64,000 nt of DNA from Tessaracoccus rhinocerotis (GTDB taxonomy: Bacteria > Actinomycetota > Actinomycetes > Propionibacteriales > Propionibacteriaceae): NCBI RefSeq assembly GCF_007197885.1, contig NZ_VKKG01000004.1:62001-126000 (forward strand), read 5' to 3'. This document shows positions 23,167-32,409 of this stretch, piece by piece; the first letter of the stretch is position 1; each line of letters opens with the position of its first letter. The translations under genes and the position numbers were made by a program. The notes beneath the pieces are model-generated. The model was not told the DNA's origin, did not search any database, and saw nothing but the letters and a program-made list of their open reading frames with translations.

Positions 23167-24045
23167 ATGCTCCAGACAGACGAATCCAGGGCCGGTGCCT
23201 GGCGAGAGTTGCGCCGGAAGGTCGACGCGGCCGATCCCGCAGAGCGGGAATCGCTCATCGCGGACCAGGCCCGCATCATCCGCCGCCACATCATCACCAC
23301 CATCGACGCCGCCCGCGCGGGCCACATCGGCGGTGACCTCAGCATCACCGACGTGCTCGCGACGCTCTACTTCGGAGTCCTCCGTCTGGACCCGTCCGAG
23401 GGCGACAGGCTCGAAAGGGACCGCTTCATCCTCTCCAAGGGGCACTGCGCCGCGGCGCTGTACTCGACGCTTGCCCGCGTCGGCTACTTCGCGGAGGACG
23501 AGCTGGCCAGCTTCATGGCCGCCGGTTCCGCGCTCAACGGGCACCCCAACCGCAACAAGGTGCCCGGCATCGAGACCAACACCGGCCCGCTCGGGCACGG
23601 CCTGCCCGTCGCCGTCGGCGAGGCAATCGGCCTCCGCCTCCAGGGGGTCGACTCCCGGGTTTTCGTCGCCACGGGCGACGGCGAACTGCAGGAGGGGTCC
23701 AACTGGGAGGCCCTGATGTCTGCAGGGCACTACGGCCTGGAGAACCTGACCGTCATCGTGGACCGGAACCGGCTGCAGCAGGGCGCTGGAACCGAGGAGA
23801 CCAACGGACTCGACCCGTTGCCCGAGCGCCTGGCGGCGTTCGGCTGCGAGGTCCGCGAGGTCGACGGCCACTCCGTCGCCGAGCTGCTGGCGGCGTTCGG
23901 GCCCTCGACCACGGGCAAGCCCGTCGCCGTCGTGGCGAACACCACCAAGGGCAAGGGCGTTTCATTCATCGAGGACCGCGTCGAGTGGCACCACAAGGTA
24001 CCCACCGCCGAGCAGGTCGCACTGGCACTGGAGGAGCTCGCATGA
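23167..24045 (+). CDS. transketolase N-terminal half, apulose-4-phosphate transketolase subunit A candidate
   Basis: A 292-residue thiamine-diphosphate-binding subunit. It carries HIGGDLSITDVLATLYFGVL, LSKGHCAAALYSTLARVG, the catalytic-region HPNRNKVPGIETNTGPLGHGL and the ThDP/Mg motif TGDGELQEGSNWEA...DRNRLQQ. The start at ATG 23167 (MLQTDESRAG) is preferred to ATGs at 23146 and 23152 because AAAGGA precedes it and the broken homologue at 54912 begins at the same codon (MLQATHTRAG). It overlaps the C-half gene by four bases. Together with an FGGY kinase and a TIM-barrel isomerase this is the enzyme set of the transketolase D-apiose pathway, in which apulose 4-phosphate and glyceraldehyde 3-phosphate give dihydroxyacetone phosphate and xylulose 5-phosphate. 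Substrate is inferred. Confidence 0.85.
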   Translation: MLQTDESRAGAWRELRRKVDAADPAERESLIADQARIIRRHIITTIDAARAGHIGGDLSITDVLATLYFGVLRLDPSEGDRLERDRFILSKGHCAAALYSTLARVGYFAEDELASFMAAGSALNGHPNRNKVPGIETNTGPLGHGLPVAVGEAIGLRLQGVDSRVFVATGDGELQEGSNWEALMSAGHYGLENLTVIVDRNRLQQGAGTEETNGLDPLPERLAAFGCEVREVDGHSVAELLAAFGPSTTGKPVAVVANTTKGKGVSFIEDRVEWHHKVPTAEQVALALEELA

Positions 24046-24971
24046 CCGAGACTTTCGACAACCGCAAGGCATTCGCCGAGACCCTGATCGAACTGGCCGC
24101 CGACGACGAGCGGGTCGTCGCCGTCTGCAATGACTCGGTCGGCTCGTCCAACCTCGGCGGGTTCAAGGAGGCCTACCCGGACCGCCTCATCAACGTCGGC
24201 ATCGCCGAGCAGAACATGGTGGGCGTGGCCGCCGGACTGGCCGCGACCGGCCTGGTCCCGTTCGTCTGCTCCGCCGGGCCGTTCCTCACCGGCCGTGCCA
24301 CCGAACAGATCAAGGCCGACATCGCCTACTCGGGACACAAGGTGATCCTCTGCGGCATGAGCCCGGGAATGGCATACGGGGAACTGGGTCCCACCCACCA
24401 CTCGGTCGAGGACCTGTCCTGGATGCGGGCCCTGCCCGGCCTCGACGTCGCCGTCCCCGCCGATCCCCGCCAGACCCGGCAGGCGCTGGAGGCGCTCGTT
24501 GCGGAACCGCGCGGGACGTACCTGCGCATCGGTCGCCACAAGGTCCCCACCGTCACGGACGAGGACTCCACGTGGGAACGCGGTAGGTTCAACAGCGTGC
24601 GTGAAGGCAAGGACGTCACCCTCATCGGGCTGGGAACCACGGTCGCCCGCACCATCGAGGCCGCCGACCTGCTCGCTGCCGACGGCGTGAGCGCCCGCGT
24701 GCTCAATGCGGCCTGGGTGTCCCCGCTGGACCGGGACGCCATCGTCGCGGCCGCCGAGGAGACCAGGGTGATCGTCGTGGCGGAGGAGGCCAACATCTCC
24801 GGAGGCTTGTCCGCCGCCGTCGCGCAGGTGGTGGCGGAGCTGGGGATCGGTACGAAGGTGATCCCCGTCGGCCTCACCGAGTTCGCGCCCACCGGCAGCA
24901 ACGACTGGCTCCTCGAGCACTTCGGCCTGACCGGTGGCAACATCGCCGAGGTCGCCCGGGAAGCACTGTGA
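24042..24971 (+). CDS. transketolase C-terminal half, apulose-4-phosphate transketolase subunit B candidate
   Basis: A 309-residue subunit with the pyrimidine-binding and C-terminal domains of transketolase: INVGIAEQNMVGVAAGLA supplies the catalytic Glu for thiamine activation, GPTHHSVEDLSWMRALP the substrate-side histidines, and VLNAAWVSPLDRDAI the third domain. It starts with ATG overlapping the stop of the N-half and ends overlapping the kinase start, implying a coupled, stoichiometric complex. Split transketolases occur in several sugar pathways; the neighbours point to D-apiose. Confidence 0.87.
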   Translation: MTETFDNRKAFAETLIELAADDERVVAVCNDSVGSSNLGGFKEAYPDRLINVGIAEQNMVGVAAGLAATGLVPFVCSAGPFLTGRATEQIKADIAYSGHKVILCGMSPGMAYGELGPTHHSVEDLSWMRALPGLDVAVPADPRQTRQALEALVAEPRGTYLRIGRHKVPTVTDEDSTWERGRFNSVREGKDVTLIGLGTTVARTIEAADLLAADGVSARVLNAAWVSPLDRDAIVAAAEETRVIVVAEEANISGGLSAAVAQVVAELGIGTKVIPVGLTEFAPTGSNDWLLEHFGLTGGNIAEVAREAL

Positions 24972-26365
24972 TCCTCGCCGTCGACCAGGGCACCAGCTCC
25001 ACGAAGGCCACGCTCTTCGATGCGTCCGGTGCCCCCGTGGCCAGCGCCGCCGTGCCGTTGGTCCAGTCCCACCCCTCCCCGGGATGGGTGGAGCAGGACG
25101 CAGTCCTGATTCTCGGCAGCGTCCGGGAGGTGATCGCCCGCATCGCGGACGAGCACGCGGTGGAGGCCGTCGCGCTCAGCACCCAGCGGGAGTCGGCGCT
25201 GGTCTGGGACAGGGCCAGCGGGCAGCCGGTGGGGCCGATGCTCGGCTGGCAGGATCGTCGCACCGCCTCCCGGGCCGTGGCCCACGCCGCCCAGGCGGCC
25301 CGGGTGAGGGCGATCACGGGCCTGCCGCTGGATCCGATGTTCTCGGCGCTCAAGCTGGCCTGGCTGCTCGACCGGGTGGACCCGGACAGGTCCCGCTCAA
25401 GGCGGGGCGAGCTGGCCGTAGGAACCGTCGATTCCTGGCTGGTCACCGCCCTCACCGGGGAGCACCGCATCGAGGCTGGAAACGCATCGCGCACCCAACT
25501 GCTGGACCTCGGCACGGGCGAGTGGAGCGAGGAGTTGTGCGAGCTGTTCGACATCCCCGACGCCCTGCTGCCCCGCGTCGCGGCCTCCGACGAGCCCACC
25601 GCGGAACTCACCGACCTGCCGGGGCGCAGCATCCACGCGATCCTCGGGGACTCCCATGCCGCACTGTTCGGCCACGGCGTGCGCCGGCCGGGCGCTGTCA
25701 AGGCAACCTACGGCACCGGCTCCTCGGTGATGGGCCTGGCCGCCGATGCCGGCGACATCCCCGACGGTCTCGTCGGCACCCTGGCCTGGCGGCTGGGCGA
25801 CGTCCCACAGGTGGCCTTCGAGGGAAACATCCTCGCCAGCGGCGCCACCCTGGCGTGGCTGTCCCGACTGCTCTCACGACCCGTGGAAGAACTGGTGGCG
25901 TTGGCCCGGGACGTCCCGAGCACGCACGGCGTCACGCTCGTGCCGGCCATGTCCGGCCTGGGCGCACCGCACTGGGATCCGGATGCGCGCGCCGTGCTCG
26001 TGGGCTTCGACCTGGGCACAGAGCCCGCCGTCCTTGCCAGAGCAGCGATGGAAGCCATCGCGCACCAGATCACGGACGTCCTGGATGCCGCCGCCACCGC
26101 CGCCCCGATCGAGAGCATCCTCGCCGACGGCGCACCCGCTGCCGACGACTTCCTCATGCAGTTGCAGGCCGACGTCGCCGGCCGAACGGTGCGCCGCCCC
26201 GAACTGACCGGACTGTCCGCACGCGGAGCCGCCCAGCTGGCGGCCGAAACCATCGGTGGATCCTTCGACGCCGTCGAGTCCACCACCTTCACCCCCGCCG
26301 GGGACAACCGGGCCACGCGCGCCCAGTGGTCCCGGGCACTCAACCTCACCCGCAAGGAGAACTGA
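24968..26365 (+). CDS. FGGY-family sugar kinase, apulose kinase candidate
   Basis: A 465-residue ATP-dependent carbohydrate kinase. The FGGY fold is marked by [17 protein letters not shown] (phosphate 1), [24 protein letters not shown], the catalytic Asp in [15 protein letters not shown], and [10 protein letters not shown] and [14 protein letters not shown] further on. A GTG start at 24968 overlaps the stop of the transketolase gene. In the proposed pathway it phosphorylates D-apulose at C4. Family members also use xylulose, ribulose, glycerol or erythritol, so the substrate is assigned from context only. Confidence 0.87.
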   Translation: MILAVDQGTSSTKATLFDASGAPVASAAVPLVQSHPSPGWVEQDAVLILGSVREVIARIADEHAVEAVALSTQRESALVWDRASGQPVGPMLGWQDRRTASRAVAHAAQAARVRAITGLPLDPMFSALKLAWLLDRVDPDRSRSRRGELAVGTVDSWLVTALTGEHRIEAGNASRTQLLDLGTGEWSEELCELFDIPDALLPRVAASDEPTAELTDLPGRSIHAILGDSHAALFGHGVRRPGAVKATYGTGSSVMGLAADAGDIPDGLVGTLAWRLGDVPQVAFEGNILASGATLAWLSRLLSRPVEELVALARDVPSTHGVTLVPAMSGLGAPHWDPDARAVLVGFDLGTEPAVLARAAMEAIAHQITDVLDAAATAAPIESILADGAPAADDFLMQLQADVAGRTVRRPELTGLSARGAAQLAAETIGGSFDAVESTTFTPAGDNRATRAQWSRALNLTRKEN

Positions 26366-26366
26366 C

Positions 26367-27344
26367 ATGTCCAACCTCCGCTTCGGTGCCGGCATCTGGC
26401 ACTTCGCCACCTACGTGGACCGCTACGCCACCGACGGCTACGGCGACTCCCGCAGCATCCTCGACGCCATCGAGCTCGCCGGCAAAGTCGACGACCTCTC
26501 CGTCGTCGACCTGAACTACCCCTTCTTCGGCGGGGACTTCACCAACGAGCAGGTCAAGACCGCGCTCGAGGCGCAGAACCTGTCCGTCATCGGCATCACC
26601 CCGGAGATCTACACCAAGGTCTTCCGCAAGGGCGCCTTCACGAACCCCGACCCGGGGGTCCGGCGCCTCGCCCACGACCTCATTACCGAGGCCGCTGACG
26701 TCGTGCGCTACTTCGGTGCGGACTACGTGAAGCTGTGGCCGGGCCAGGACGGCTGGGACTACCCGTTCCAGGTCAACCACCGCCGGCTCTGGGAGCTCTC
26801 GCTCGAGGGCCTCGGCCAGCTCGCCGAGGAGAACCCCGACCTGAAGTTCGTCGTCGAGTACAAGCCGCGCGAGCCGCGCAACCACATGTCCTTCGACTCG
26901 GTGTCCCGCACGCTCCTGGGAATCGAGAAGATCGGCCTGCCCAACATCGGCATCCTGCTCGACTTCGGCCACGCGCTGTACGGCGGCGAGTCCCCGGCGG
27001 ACTCCGCCCAGCTGGCCATCGACTACGGGCGTCTGTTCGGGATGGACGTGAACGACAACCTTCGTTCATGGGACGACGACATGATCGCCGGAACCGTCCA
27101 CCCCATCGAGTTGATGGAGTTCTTCCACGTGCTGCGCAGCAACAACTGGGAGGGCGTGTGGCAGCTGGACCAGTTCCCCTTCCGGGAGGACTCCGTCGAC
27201 GCCGCCAACATGGCCATCGACTTCCTGAAGCGGATCGACGCAGCCCTGAACCGTCTCGACGTCGAAGAACTCACCGCCGCGCAGGAGGCCCAGGACGCGG
27301 TCAAGGCCAACCGACTCGTGCAGCAGGCCCTCTACGGAGGCTGA
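26367..27344 (+). CDS. TIM-barrel sugar isomerase, D-apiose isomerase candidate
   Basis: A 325-residue xylose-isomerase-like (AP endonuclease 2 fold) protein. It opens [21 protein letters not shown] and holds metal-ligand-type acidic residues in [24 protein letters not shown] and MDVNDN. AAGGAGAACTG leads to the ATG at 26367, one base past the kinase stop; an upstream in-frame opening lies inside the kinase gene. D-apiose isomerase of the transketolase pathway belongs to this fold and converts D-apiose to D-apulose. L-rhamnose-, tagatose- or inosose-type epimerases share the fold, so a purified-enzyme assay would be decisive. Confidence 0.78.
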   Translation: MSNLRFGAGIWHFATYVDRYATDGYGDSRSILDAIELAGKVDDLSVVDLNYPFFGGDFTNEQVKTALEAQNLSVIGITPEIYTKVFRKGAFTNPDPGVRRLAHDLITEAADVVRYFGADYVKLWPGQDGWDYPFQVNHRRLWELSLEGLGQLAEENPDLKFVVEYKPREPRNHMSFDSVSRTLLGIEKIGLPNIGILLDFGHALYGGESPADSAQLAIDYGRLFGMDVNDNLRSWDDDMIAGTVHPIELMEFFHVLRSNNWEGVWQLDQFPFREDSVDAANMAIDFLKRIDAALNRLDVEELTAAQEAQDAVKANRLVQQALYGG

Positions 27345-27361
27345 GCCCCTGTCAGACGGAC

Positions 27362-27392
27362 TTGAGATGAATAGCCATTCAGGTGCTAGCTT
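27362..27392 (+). promoter_or_regulatory. regulator promoter with TGAAT-N4-ATTCA palindrome
   Basis: TTGAGA (27362-27367) and an extended -10 TGCTAGCTT (TAGCTT at 27387-27392) flank the palindrome TGAATAGCCATTCA (27368-27381) that fills the spacer. The half-sites match those of the transketolase promoter but in the opposite arrangement. Spacer length is 19 bp, on the long side. The predicted transcription start falls at the GTG codon 27400, suggesting a leaderless mRNA. Confidence 0.55.
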
Positions 27393-27399
27393 TCGGAGC

Positions 27400-28392
27400 G
27401 TGCCAACACGCGACGCATCCGAACGGCTCCCGCTGATCGTCAAGGTCTCCCGGCTCTACCACGAGCAGGGACTCAGACAGCCGGAGATCGCGGCGCGCCT
27501 GAACATGTCACAGTCGCGGGTCTCCCGGCTCCTCAAGGAGGGCGTTTCGGAGGGCATCGTCCGCACCATCGTCGTCGAGCCGCCCGGCCTGTTCTCGGCG
27601 CTCGAGGACGAGGTCCGGGAGTCCTACAACCTCCGGGACGTCGTCGTGGCCGGGGTCGCCGTCGAGGACGCAGGCAACGACTCCCAGGTCCTCAACGCGA
27701 TCGGGGCAGCGGGGGCCAGGTACCTCGAGTCCACCATGCTGCCCAGCGACCACGTGGGTCTTTCCTCGTGGTCGACTTCCCTGCTGGCGCTGGTGGAGGC
27801 GATGTCCCCGCGCTCGATGCGCACCGCTGAGTCCATCGTGCAGGTCATCGGCGGTGTGGGCGACCCCAGGGCGCAGGTGCAGGCCACCCGACTGGCCGAG
27901 AGGCTCGGCAGGGTCACCGGTGCCGCCGTCAAGTACTTCCCGGCTCCCGGTGTGGTGGCCAGCAAGGAGGTGCGGGACTCCCTGCTCACTGATCCGCAGA
28001 TCTCCTCGGTGCGCGATTCCTGGAGCGAGCTCACCATGGCCCTGGTAGGCATCGGCAGCGCCGAGCCGTCGCCCCTGCTCGTCTCCTCGGGCAACACCCT
28101 TCCGGAGGCCGACCTGACCCGGCTGGCCGAGCAGGGCGCCGTCGGGGACGTCTGCCTCAACTTTTTCGACGCCGACGGGGTCCATGTGGAGTCGGACCTC
28201 GTGGGCCGGACCCTTGGCATCGACGAGGCCACGCTCAAGGCGGTGCCACGTCGTGTCGGCGTGGCCGGCGGACCGCGTAAGCTCGCCGCCATCCGCGCAG
28301 CGCTGCTCGGCGGCTGGTGCGACGTCCTGATCACCGACTCGAACACCGCGCGCGCTCTGCTGGATCTGAGGGCGCAGCCCGCCGGGGCGTGA
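27400..28392 (+). CDS. SorC/DeoR-type sugar-binding transcriptional regulator
   Basis: A 330-residue regulator of the SorC family. The N-terminal winged HTH reads PLIVKVSRLYHEQGLRQPEIAARL and NMSQSRVSRLLKEGVSEG; the rest is the sugar-phosphate-binding domain with LGSTxxS-like ASSWSTSLLALVEAM and GVAGGPRKLAAIRAALLGG near the end. GTG at 27400 is favoured as a leaderless start; an ATG at 27367 would overlap the promoter palindrome and lacks a ribosome binding site. Located at the end of the isomerase operon, it probably senses a pathway intermediate and controls the CATTCA...TGAATG sites at 18.5, 23.1, 27.4 and 54.9 kb. Confidence 0.85.
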   Translation: MPTRDASERLPLIVKVSRLYHEQGLRQPEIAARLNMSQSRVSRLLKEGVSEGIVRTIVVEPPGLFSALEDEVRESYNLRDVVVAGVAVEDAGNDSQVLNAIGAAGARYLESTMLPSDHVGLSSWSTSLLALVEAMSPRSMRTAESIVQVIGGVGDPRAQVQATRLAERLGRVTGAAVKYFPAPGVVASKEVRDSLLTDPQISSVRDSWSELTMALVGIGSAEPSPLLVSSGNTLPEADLTRLAEQGAVGDVCLNFFDADGVHVESDLVGRTLGIDEATLKAVPRRVGVAGGPRKLAAIRAALLGGWCDVLITDSNTARALLDLRAQPAGA

Positions 28393-28523
28393 CCACGGTC
28401 CGCGACACGCCGGTGGCCCCGCACTGCAGTGGCACCGAAATCGCTTTCTCGCGAGCGCTGGTCACCAACCCCTCCGGACACCTGTTGCCCGGTGTCGGGT
28501 CGCCGCCCCAATAGGCTCGGACC

Positions 28524-30488
28524 ATGGATCCCGAGGCGCGGCAGCAGCTCCGTCGGGTCGCGGCGCGCGTGGAGGCGATGGCGGAGCTGGCCGAGCCGGT
28601 CCTCGCCCACCGCGCGGCGGTGGCGGCCGAGGCGGACGCGGCGGCGCAGCGACTGAGGGAGGCCGCCGTCGAGGTTCGATCCGACGGTGAACACGCCTGG
28701 ACCGTCCTGCCCCTGGGGCCCGACGACGAACCGGACCTGGGCGCGCTCCTCCGGCAGCGGCTACTACCGACGCTGGGTTTCCGGGAGTCGGAACTCATCC
28801 AGCAGCTCCACCACCGGGTCGGACCCCTGCTGGCGGAGGTGCGCAACCTCTCCGGGTGGCGCCGGTTCTTCGCCGGGCGCCGCACCAGGGACAAGGCGCA
28901 CGCCGCGGCCCGGGAGCTGACGCAGATCCACGACGCCGTCCGCGACGCCGACCTCGTGGGCAGGCTTCCCGGCCTCGCAGAGGACGCCGGGGCGCCGTCC
29001 GTGCTGGTGGGCGACGCGCTGGACCCGCGCGTGGGACTCGGCGCCCACGTCGAACCCCACCACGGCCAGCAGCGCCTGCTGCCCGTCTCGGAACTCGCGG
29101 GCGCCGAGTCCGCGGTCGCCGTGCTGCTGATCGCCCTCCACACGGAGATGGAGTTCCGCGACGCTGCCCGCAGCGCCTGCGAGGACATCCGGCTCGCCGA
29201 GGCCCGAGAGGTCCTGGCCGCCATGCCCGTCGAGGCCATCCGGGACGCCAGCCGCGAACGGATCCCGATCGGCCCACTCCGGGTCGGGGGAGTCACCACG
29301 GTCCTCGACGTCCACCAGCGGCTGCACGAGTTGGAGGAGTTCCCGGGGATCGGCGAGATGTCGGCCACCCGGATCCGGGCGGCGGCCACGACCCTGTGGA
29401 ACACCACCTACGACACCACCCCCGTCCACGTCGACGCCGTCGCCCGCCCCGCGCACGCCACCGCCCTCCTCGCCCGGCTGGCGGTCTGGGACGGGGTGCG
29501 CACCAGCACGGACCCGGCGGCGGACCTCGCCCGGGCCGAGGCGGCGGACCGGGTGCTGCGGGCGCTCGATCCGGGGGACGAATGGCTCGCCGTCTTCTGC
29601 GTCGGGGAGCGCACCGTCGACGAGTTCGAAGCGGAACTGGCCGCCGTCGCGGAGCGCGCCGCGGCTGCCAGGGTGCCGTCCGTCGCGCAGGTGCCGCAGG
29701 ACCCCTGGATGGACTTCCTCGCCCGCCCCGCGCACTACTACGCCCTCCTCTCGGAGCTCGGGTTCCTCTCCGAGCACGGCGGCAGGTTCGAGGGCGACGT
29801 TCCCTCCGACGTCGTCGACGCCATCCGCGCACTGGACCTCAACACCATGTACCTGGAGGCCTCGCTGCGCGGCTACCAGGACTTCGCCGCCAGGTTCGCG
29901 CTGGTGCAGGAGCGCGTCGTCATCGGCGATGAGATGGGACTCGGCAAGACCGTGGAGGCGCTGGCCGTACTCGCCCACCTGCGGGCACAGGGCCAAACGC
30001 ACTTCCTCGTGATCAGTCCGGCCGCCGTGGTCACCAACTGGGTCCGCGAGGTCCCCCTCCACACCCGGCTGGAGGTGCACCGCCTCCACGGTGAGGGCCG
30101 GCGGGCCGCCCTCGAGGCGTGGCGACGAGACGGTGGGGTGGCCGTGACGAGCTTCGGCACGCTGCGCTGGGCGGTGCACCAGGAACTGCCGGTGGAGCAG
30201 GTGGGGTGCGTCGTCGTCGACGAGGCCCACTACATCAAGAACCCGGCGGCGAAGCGCTCCCGGCGCACCGCCGACATCCTCGACCGGGTGCCCCGGGTGC
30301 TCCTGATGACGGGCACCCCGCTGGCCAACCGGATCGACGAGTTCTGCCCGCGACGACGAGGTCCACGCCGTCGAGGGACGGGGCGTCGCGCACTGGGGAG
30401 CACGAGACGTCGTGGCCCTGCTCACGGAACGCGCCCGCGAGGATGTCCGCGACGTCGCGCGTCGCGCCGGCCCGGGTGGCGTGGGTGA
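28524..30488 (+). pseudogene. N-terminal part of a split SNF2-type helicase
   Basis: The first 608 codons (to 30347) encode the start of a SNF2-like DEAD/DEAH helicase. Residues 1-430 form a poorly characterised N-terminal region with a helix-hairpin-helix-like LEEFPGIGEMSATRIRAAATTLW; helicase lobe 1 follows with Walker A GDEMGLGKTVEAL, motif II VVVDEAHYIKN and motif III LMTGTPLANR. After RIDEFC homology to the right-hand part stops; the frame runs on 46 codons through antisense flavodoxin sequence, rich in Arg and clearly non-native, ending at 30488. Lobe 2 lies at 55.6-56.4 kb. The left fragment keeps nucleotide-binding motifs but lacks motifs IV-VI, so it cannot be a working translocase unless the intervening DNA is excised. 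Confidence 0.9.
30076..30347 (+). repeat. left copy of the 272-bp helicase direct repeat
   Basis: This segment, from TGCACCGCCTCCACGGTGAG to CGACGAGTTCTGC, is repeated at 55339-55610 in the same orientation, offset 25,263 bp. I count about five mismatches in 272 bp. It encodes part of helicase lobe 1 (RLHGEGRRAALEAW to RIDEFC). The two copies define the borders of the island. Confidence 0.93.
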
Positions 30489-30504
30489 TGAGGATGCGTG
30501 CCAT
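30348..30504 (-). pseudogene. truncated flavodoxin-domain gene (5' end)
   Basis: The minus-strand frame from ATG 30504 encodes 52 residues matching the start of a flavodoxin/HemG-like domain: MARILITHATRAGATRDVAD, with the FMN phosphate-loop Thr/Gly region, then GHDVSCSPVRDAPSLDGVDL and VVAG. It ends abruptly where the helicase repeat begins, so the rest of the fold, including the second FMN loop, is missing. The fragment marks the left junction of the island. Confidence 0.72.
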
Positions 30505-30705
30505 GCCGACGAGCGTAGGCACACGGCTTCTGGAGATAACCGGCGGGGCTGGCGAAGCGTCAGCAGGGCGGGCGGTTCCGATCCGTCCACGCGATTTCAG
30601 GCGAAGCCTCCGGGACCGCGGCCCACCGGATTTGCGTTCGACGGAAGCAGGGCGGAAGCCAGCAAATACGGGCCTGTACGTTACGAAGTCGTGACCACCT
30701 GCTGC

Positions 30706-30764
30706 TTGACGTGGTGTAAGGTCCCCCGTACTGTGATGGAGAACGTTCCATAGAGAACGTTGTT
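30706..30764 (+). promoter_or_regulatory. importer-operon promoter with tandem AACGTT operators
   Basis: TTGACG (30706-30711) and TACTGT (30729-30734), 17 bp apart, are followed by TGGAGAACGTTCCA (30737-30750) and GAGAACGTTGTT (30753-30764). The two AACGTT cores are 14 bp apart and cover the transcription start, a repression arrangement. The same core and the same 14-bp spacing recur at 52609-52631. Confidence 0.78.
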
Positions 30765-30818
30765 CATGGCTTCGGAATGGACCTGAGTCATGGAGTGGTT
30801 ACTCACAAGGGAGTAGAG

Positions 30819-32393
30819 ATGACTCGCACATCATTTCGTCGCTGGCTTACAGCAGGAGCCGTTGCGACCATGGCTGCAGCACTCGTGGCATGTTCGGGGG
30901 GCACGGAAGCTGGCAACGCGCCTTCGCCCGACGCCACCGGAGATCCGGGTGCTGGGGCAACCGCCGACACGGGTGGAAGCAAGGGCGTGCTTCGGCTCGC
31001 CATGAACCAGGACATCCAGGGCTGGGACATCGGCAATCAGCCCGGCTACATGGGCTGGCCCGCTGAAGCAGTGTGGGACACACTCTTCAAGTGTGATGCC
31101 TTCAACGAGCTGGAGCCGGACATCGCCGAGTCCTGGGAGATCAACGAGGACCGCTCTGGTGTCACGGCTCACATCCGGGAAGGCATGGAGTTCTCTGACG
31201 GGACGCCGGTGGACTCGGCAGCCGTGGAGGCCAGCTTCACCTACATCAAGGAGACGAGCAGCCGCGCTGCCGACTACGCCTCACTGGTGATCGAGACCCC
31301 CGACGCCTACACCGTCTCTCTCACCTGGGACGAGCCGCAGGTCACCCTCGAGGACAAGGTCTGCGCGCCCAAGATCACCACGCCCGCGCTGATTGAGTCG
31401 GGCAACACCAATGACGAGCCCATCGGCTCGGGACCTTACGTCCTGGACGCCGCCAAGACCACGCGTGGGTCCGTGTACGCGTTCGCCAAGAATGAGAACC
31501 ACTGGAATGCGGACCACTACCCGTACGAGGAACTGCTCGTCAGCGTTATCGAGAGTGAGACCGCTACCGTGTCGGCGCTCAAGACCGGCCAGCTCGACGG
31601 TGCCCGCGTCACCGCGCCTAGCGTGGCTGAGGTCGAAGCTTCCGGACTCAACACGAAGCAGTACCGAGCCCAGGTGCCTCGCCTCATCCTGAGCGATCGC
31701 ACGGGTGAGAAGATCCCGGCACTGGGCGATGTCCGCGTCCGACAGGCCATCAACATGGTCTTCGACAAGGAGACTGTCGCTCAGGCGCTGTACCTCGGTC
31801 ACGCCGAGCCCACTGCCCAGGTCTTCCGTCCCGGGTCGCGGGCCCACATCGAAGGCCTCGAGGATCCCTATCCGTTCGATGTCGAGAAGGCCAGGGAGCT
31901 CATGGCAGAGGCGGGCTACGCCGACGGATTTTCCATTGAACTCCCGACCATGACGGGTCAGAACCACGAGACGGTGCTGCCGTACATCACGCAGCAGCTC
32001 GCTGAGATCAACATCACCGTCGAGCAGGTCCCTCTCTCCGGCGCCAATGCCATTGGTGACCTTCTGAGTGGCACCTACCCGGTCGTATTCTGGGAGCTGG
32101 GTAACATCGGTGACTCCGCCATGCAGATTTACATCGAGGCCACTCCCGATGGCTGGTGGAACCTTCAGCACCAGCCCAACGAGTACGTCGATTCGCGGTT
32201 CGAGCAGATGGCGTCGGCTGACGAGGCCACCAGCGAGAAGCTTCAGCAGGAGATTAACCAGTACATCGTTGACGAGGCATGGTTCGCTCCACTGGTGTAC
32301 GCCGGAGGATTCTGGGCGTTTACCGATGACGTCCAGATCCCGACGGACTCCTTTGTCGAAGGGCTCCACCCGGCGCTCCGCGATTTCAAGTAG
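30819..32393 (+). CDS. Opp/Dpp-type ABC importer substrate-binding lipoprotein (family 5)
   Basis: A 524-residue family-5 solute-binding lipoprotein. The signal ends in lipobox ALVAC, followed by a Gly/Thr/Asp linker. The mature protein has GVLRLAMNQDIQGWDIGNQP, AESWEINEDRSGVTAHIREG, GSGPYVLDAAKTTRG and DVRVRQAINMVFDKETVAQAL, the usual SBP_bac_5 blocks. ATG 30819 is preferred (AAGGGAG upstream) over 30777, which lies upstream in frame. It heads an operon with glycosidases; family-5 proteins in such contexts bind oligosaccharides rather than peptides. The likely ligand is a plant-derived glycan fragment or glycoside containing rhamnose, inferred from the GH78 gene downstream. Confidence 0.88.
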   Translation: MTRTSFRRWLTAGAVATMAAALVACSGGTEAGNAPSPDATGDPGAGATADTGGSKGVLRLAMNQDIQGWDIGNQPGYMGWPAEAVWDTLFKCDAFNELEPDIAESWEINEDRSGVTAHIREGMEFSDGTPVDSAAVEASFTYIKETSSRAADYASLVIETPDAYTVSLTWDEPQVTLEDKVCAPKITTPALIESGNTNDEPIGSGPYVLDAAKTTRGSVYAFAKNENHWNADHYPYEELLVSVIESETATVSALKTGQLDGARVTAPSVAEVEASGLNTKQYRAQVPRLILSDRTGEKIPALGDVRVRQAINMVFDKETVAQALYLGHAEPTAQVFRPGSRAHIEGLEDPYPFDVEKARELMAEAGYADGFSIELPTMTGQNHETVLPYITQQLAEINITVEQVPLSGANAIGDLLSGTYPVVFWELGNIGDSAMQIYIEATPDGWWNLQHQPNEYVDSRFEQMASADEATSEKLQQEINQYIVDEAWFAPLVYAGGFWAFTDDVQIPTDSFVEGLHPALRDFK

Positions 32394-32409
32394 TCACCGG
32401 AGCTGAGAA

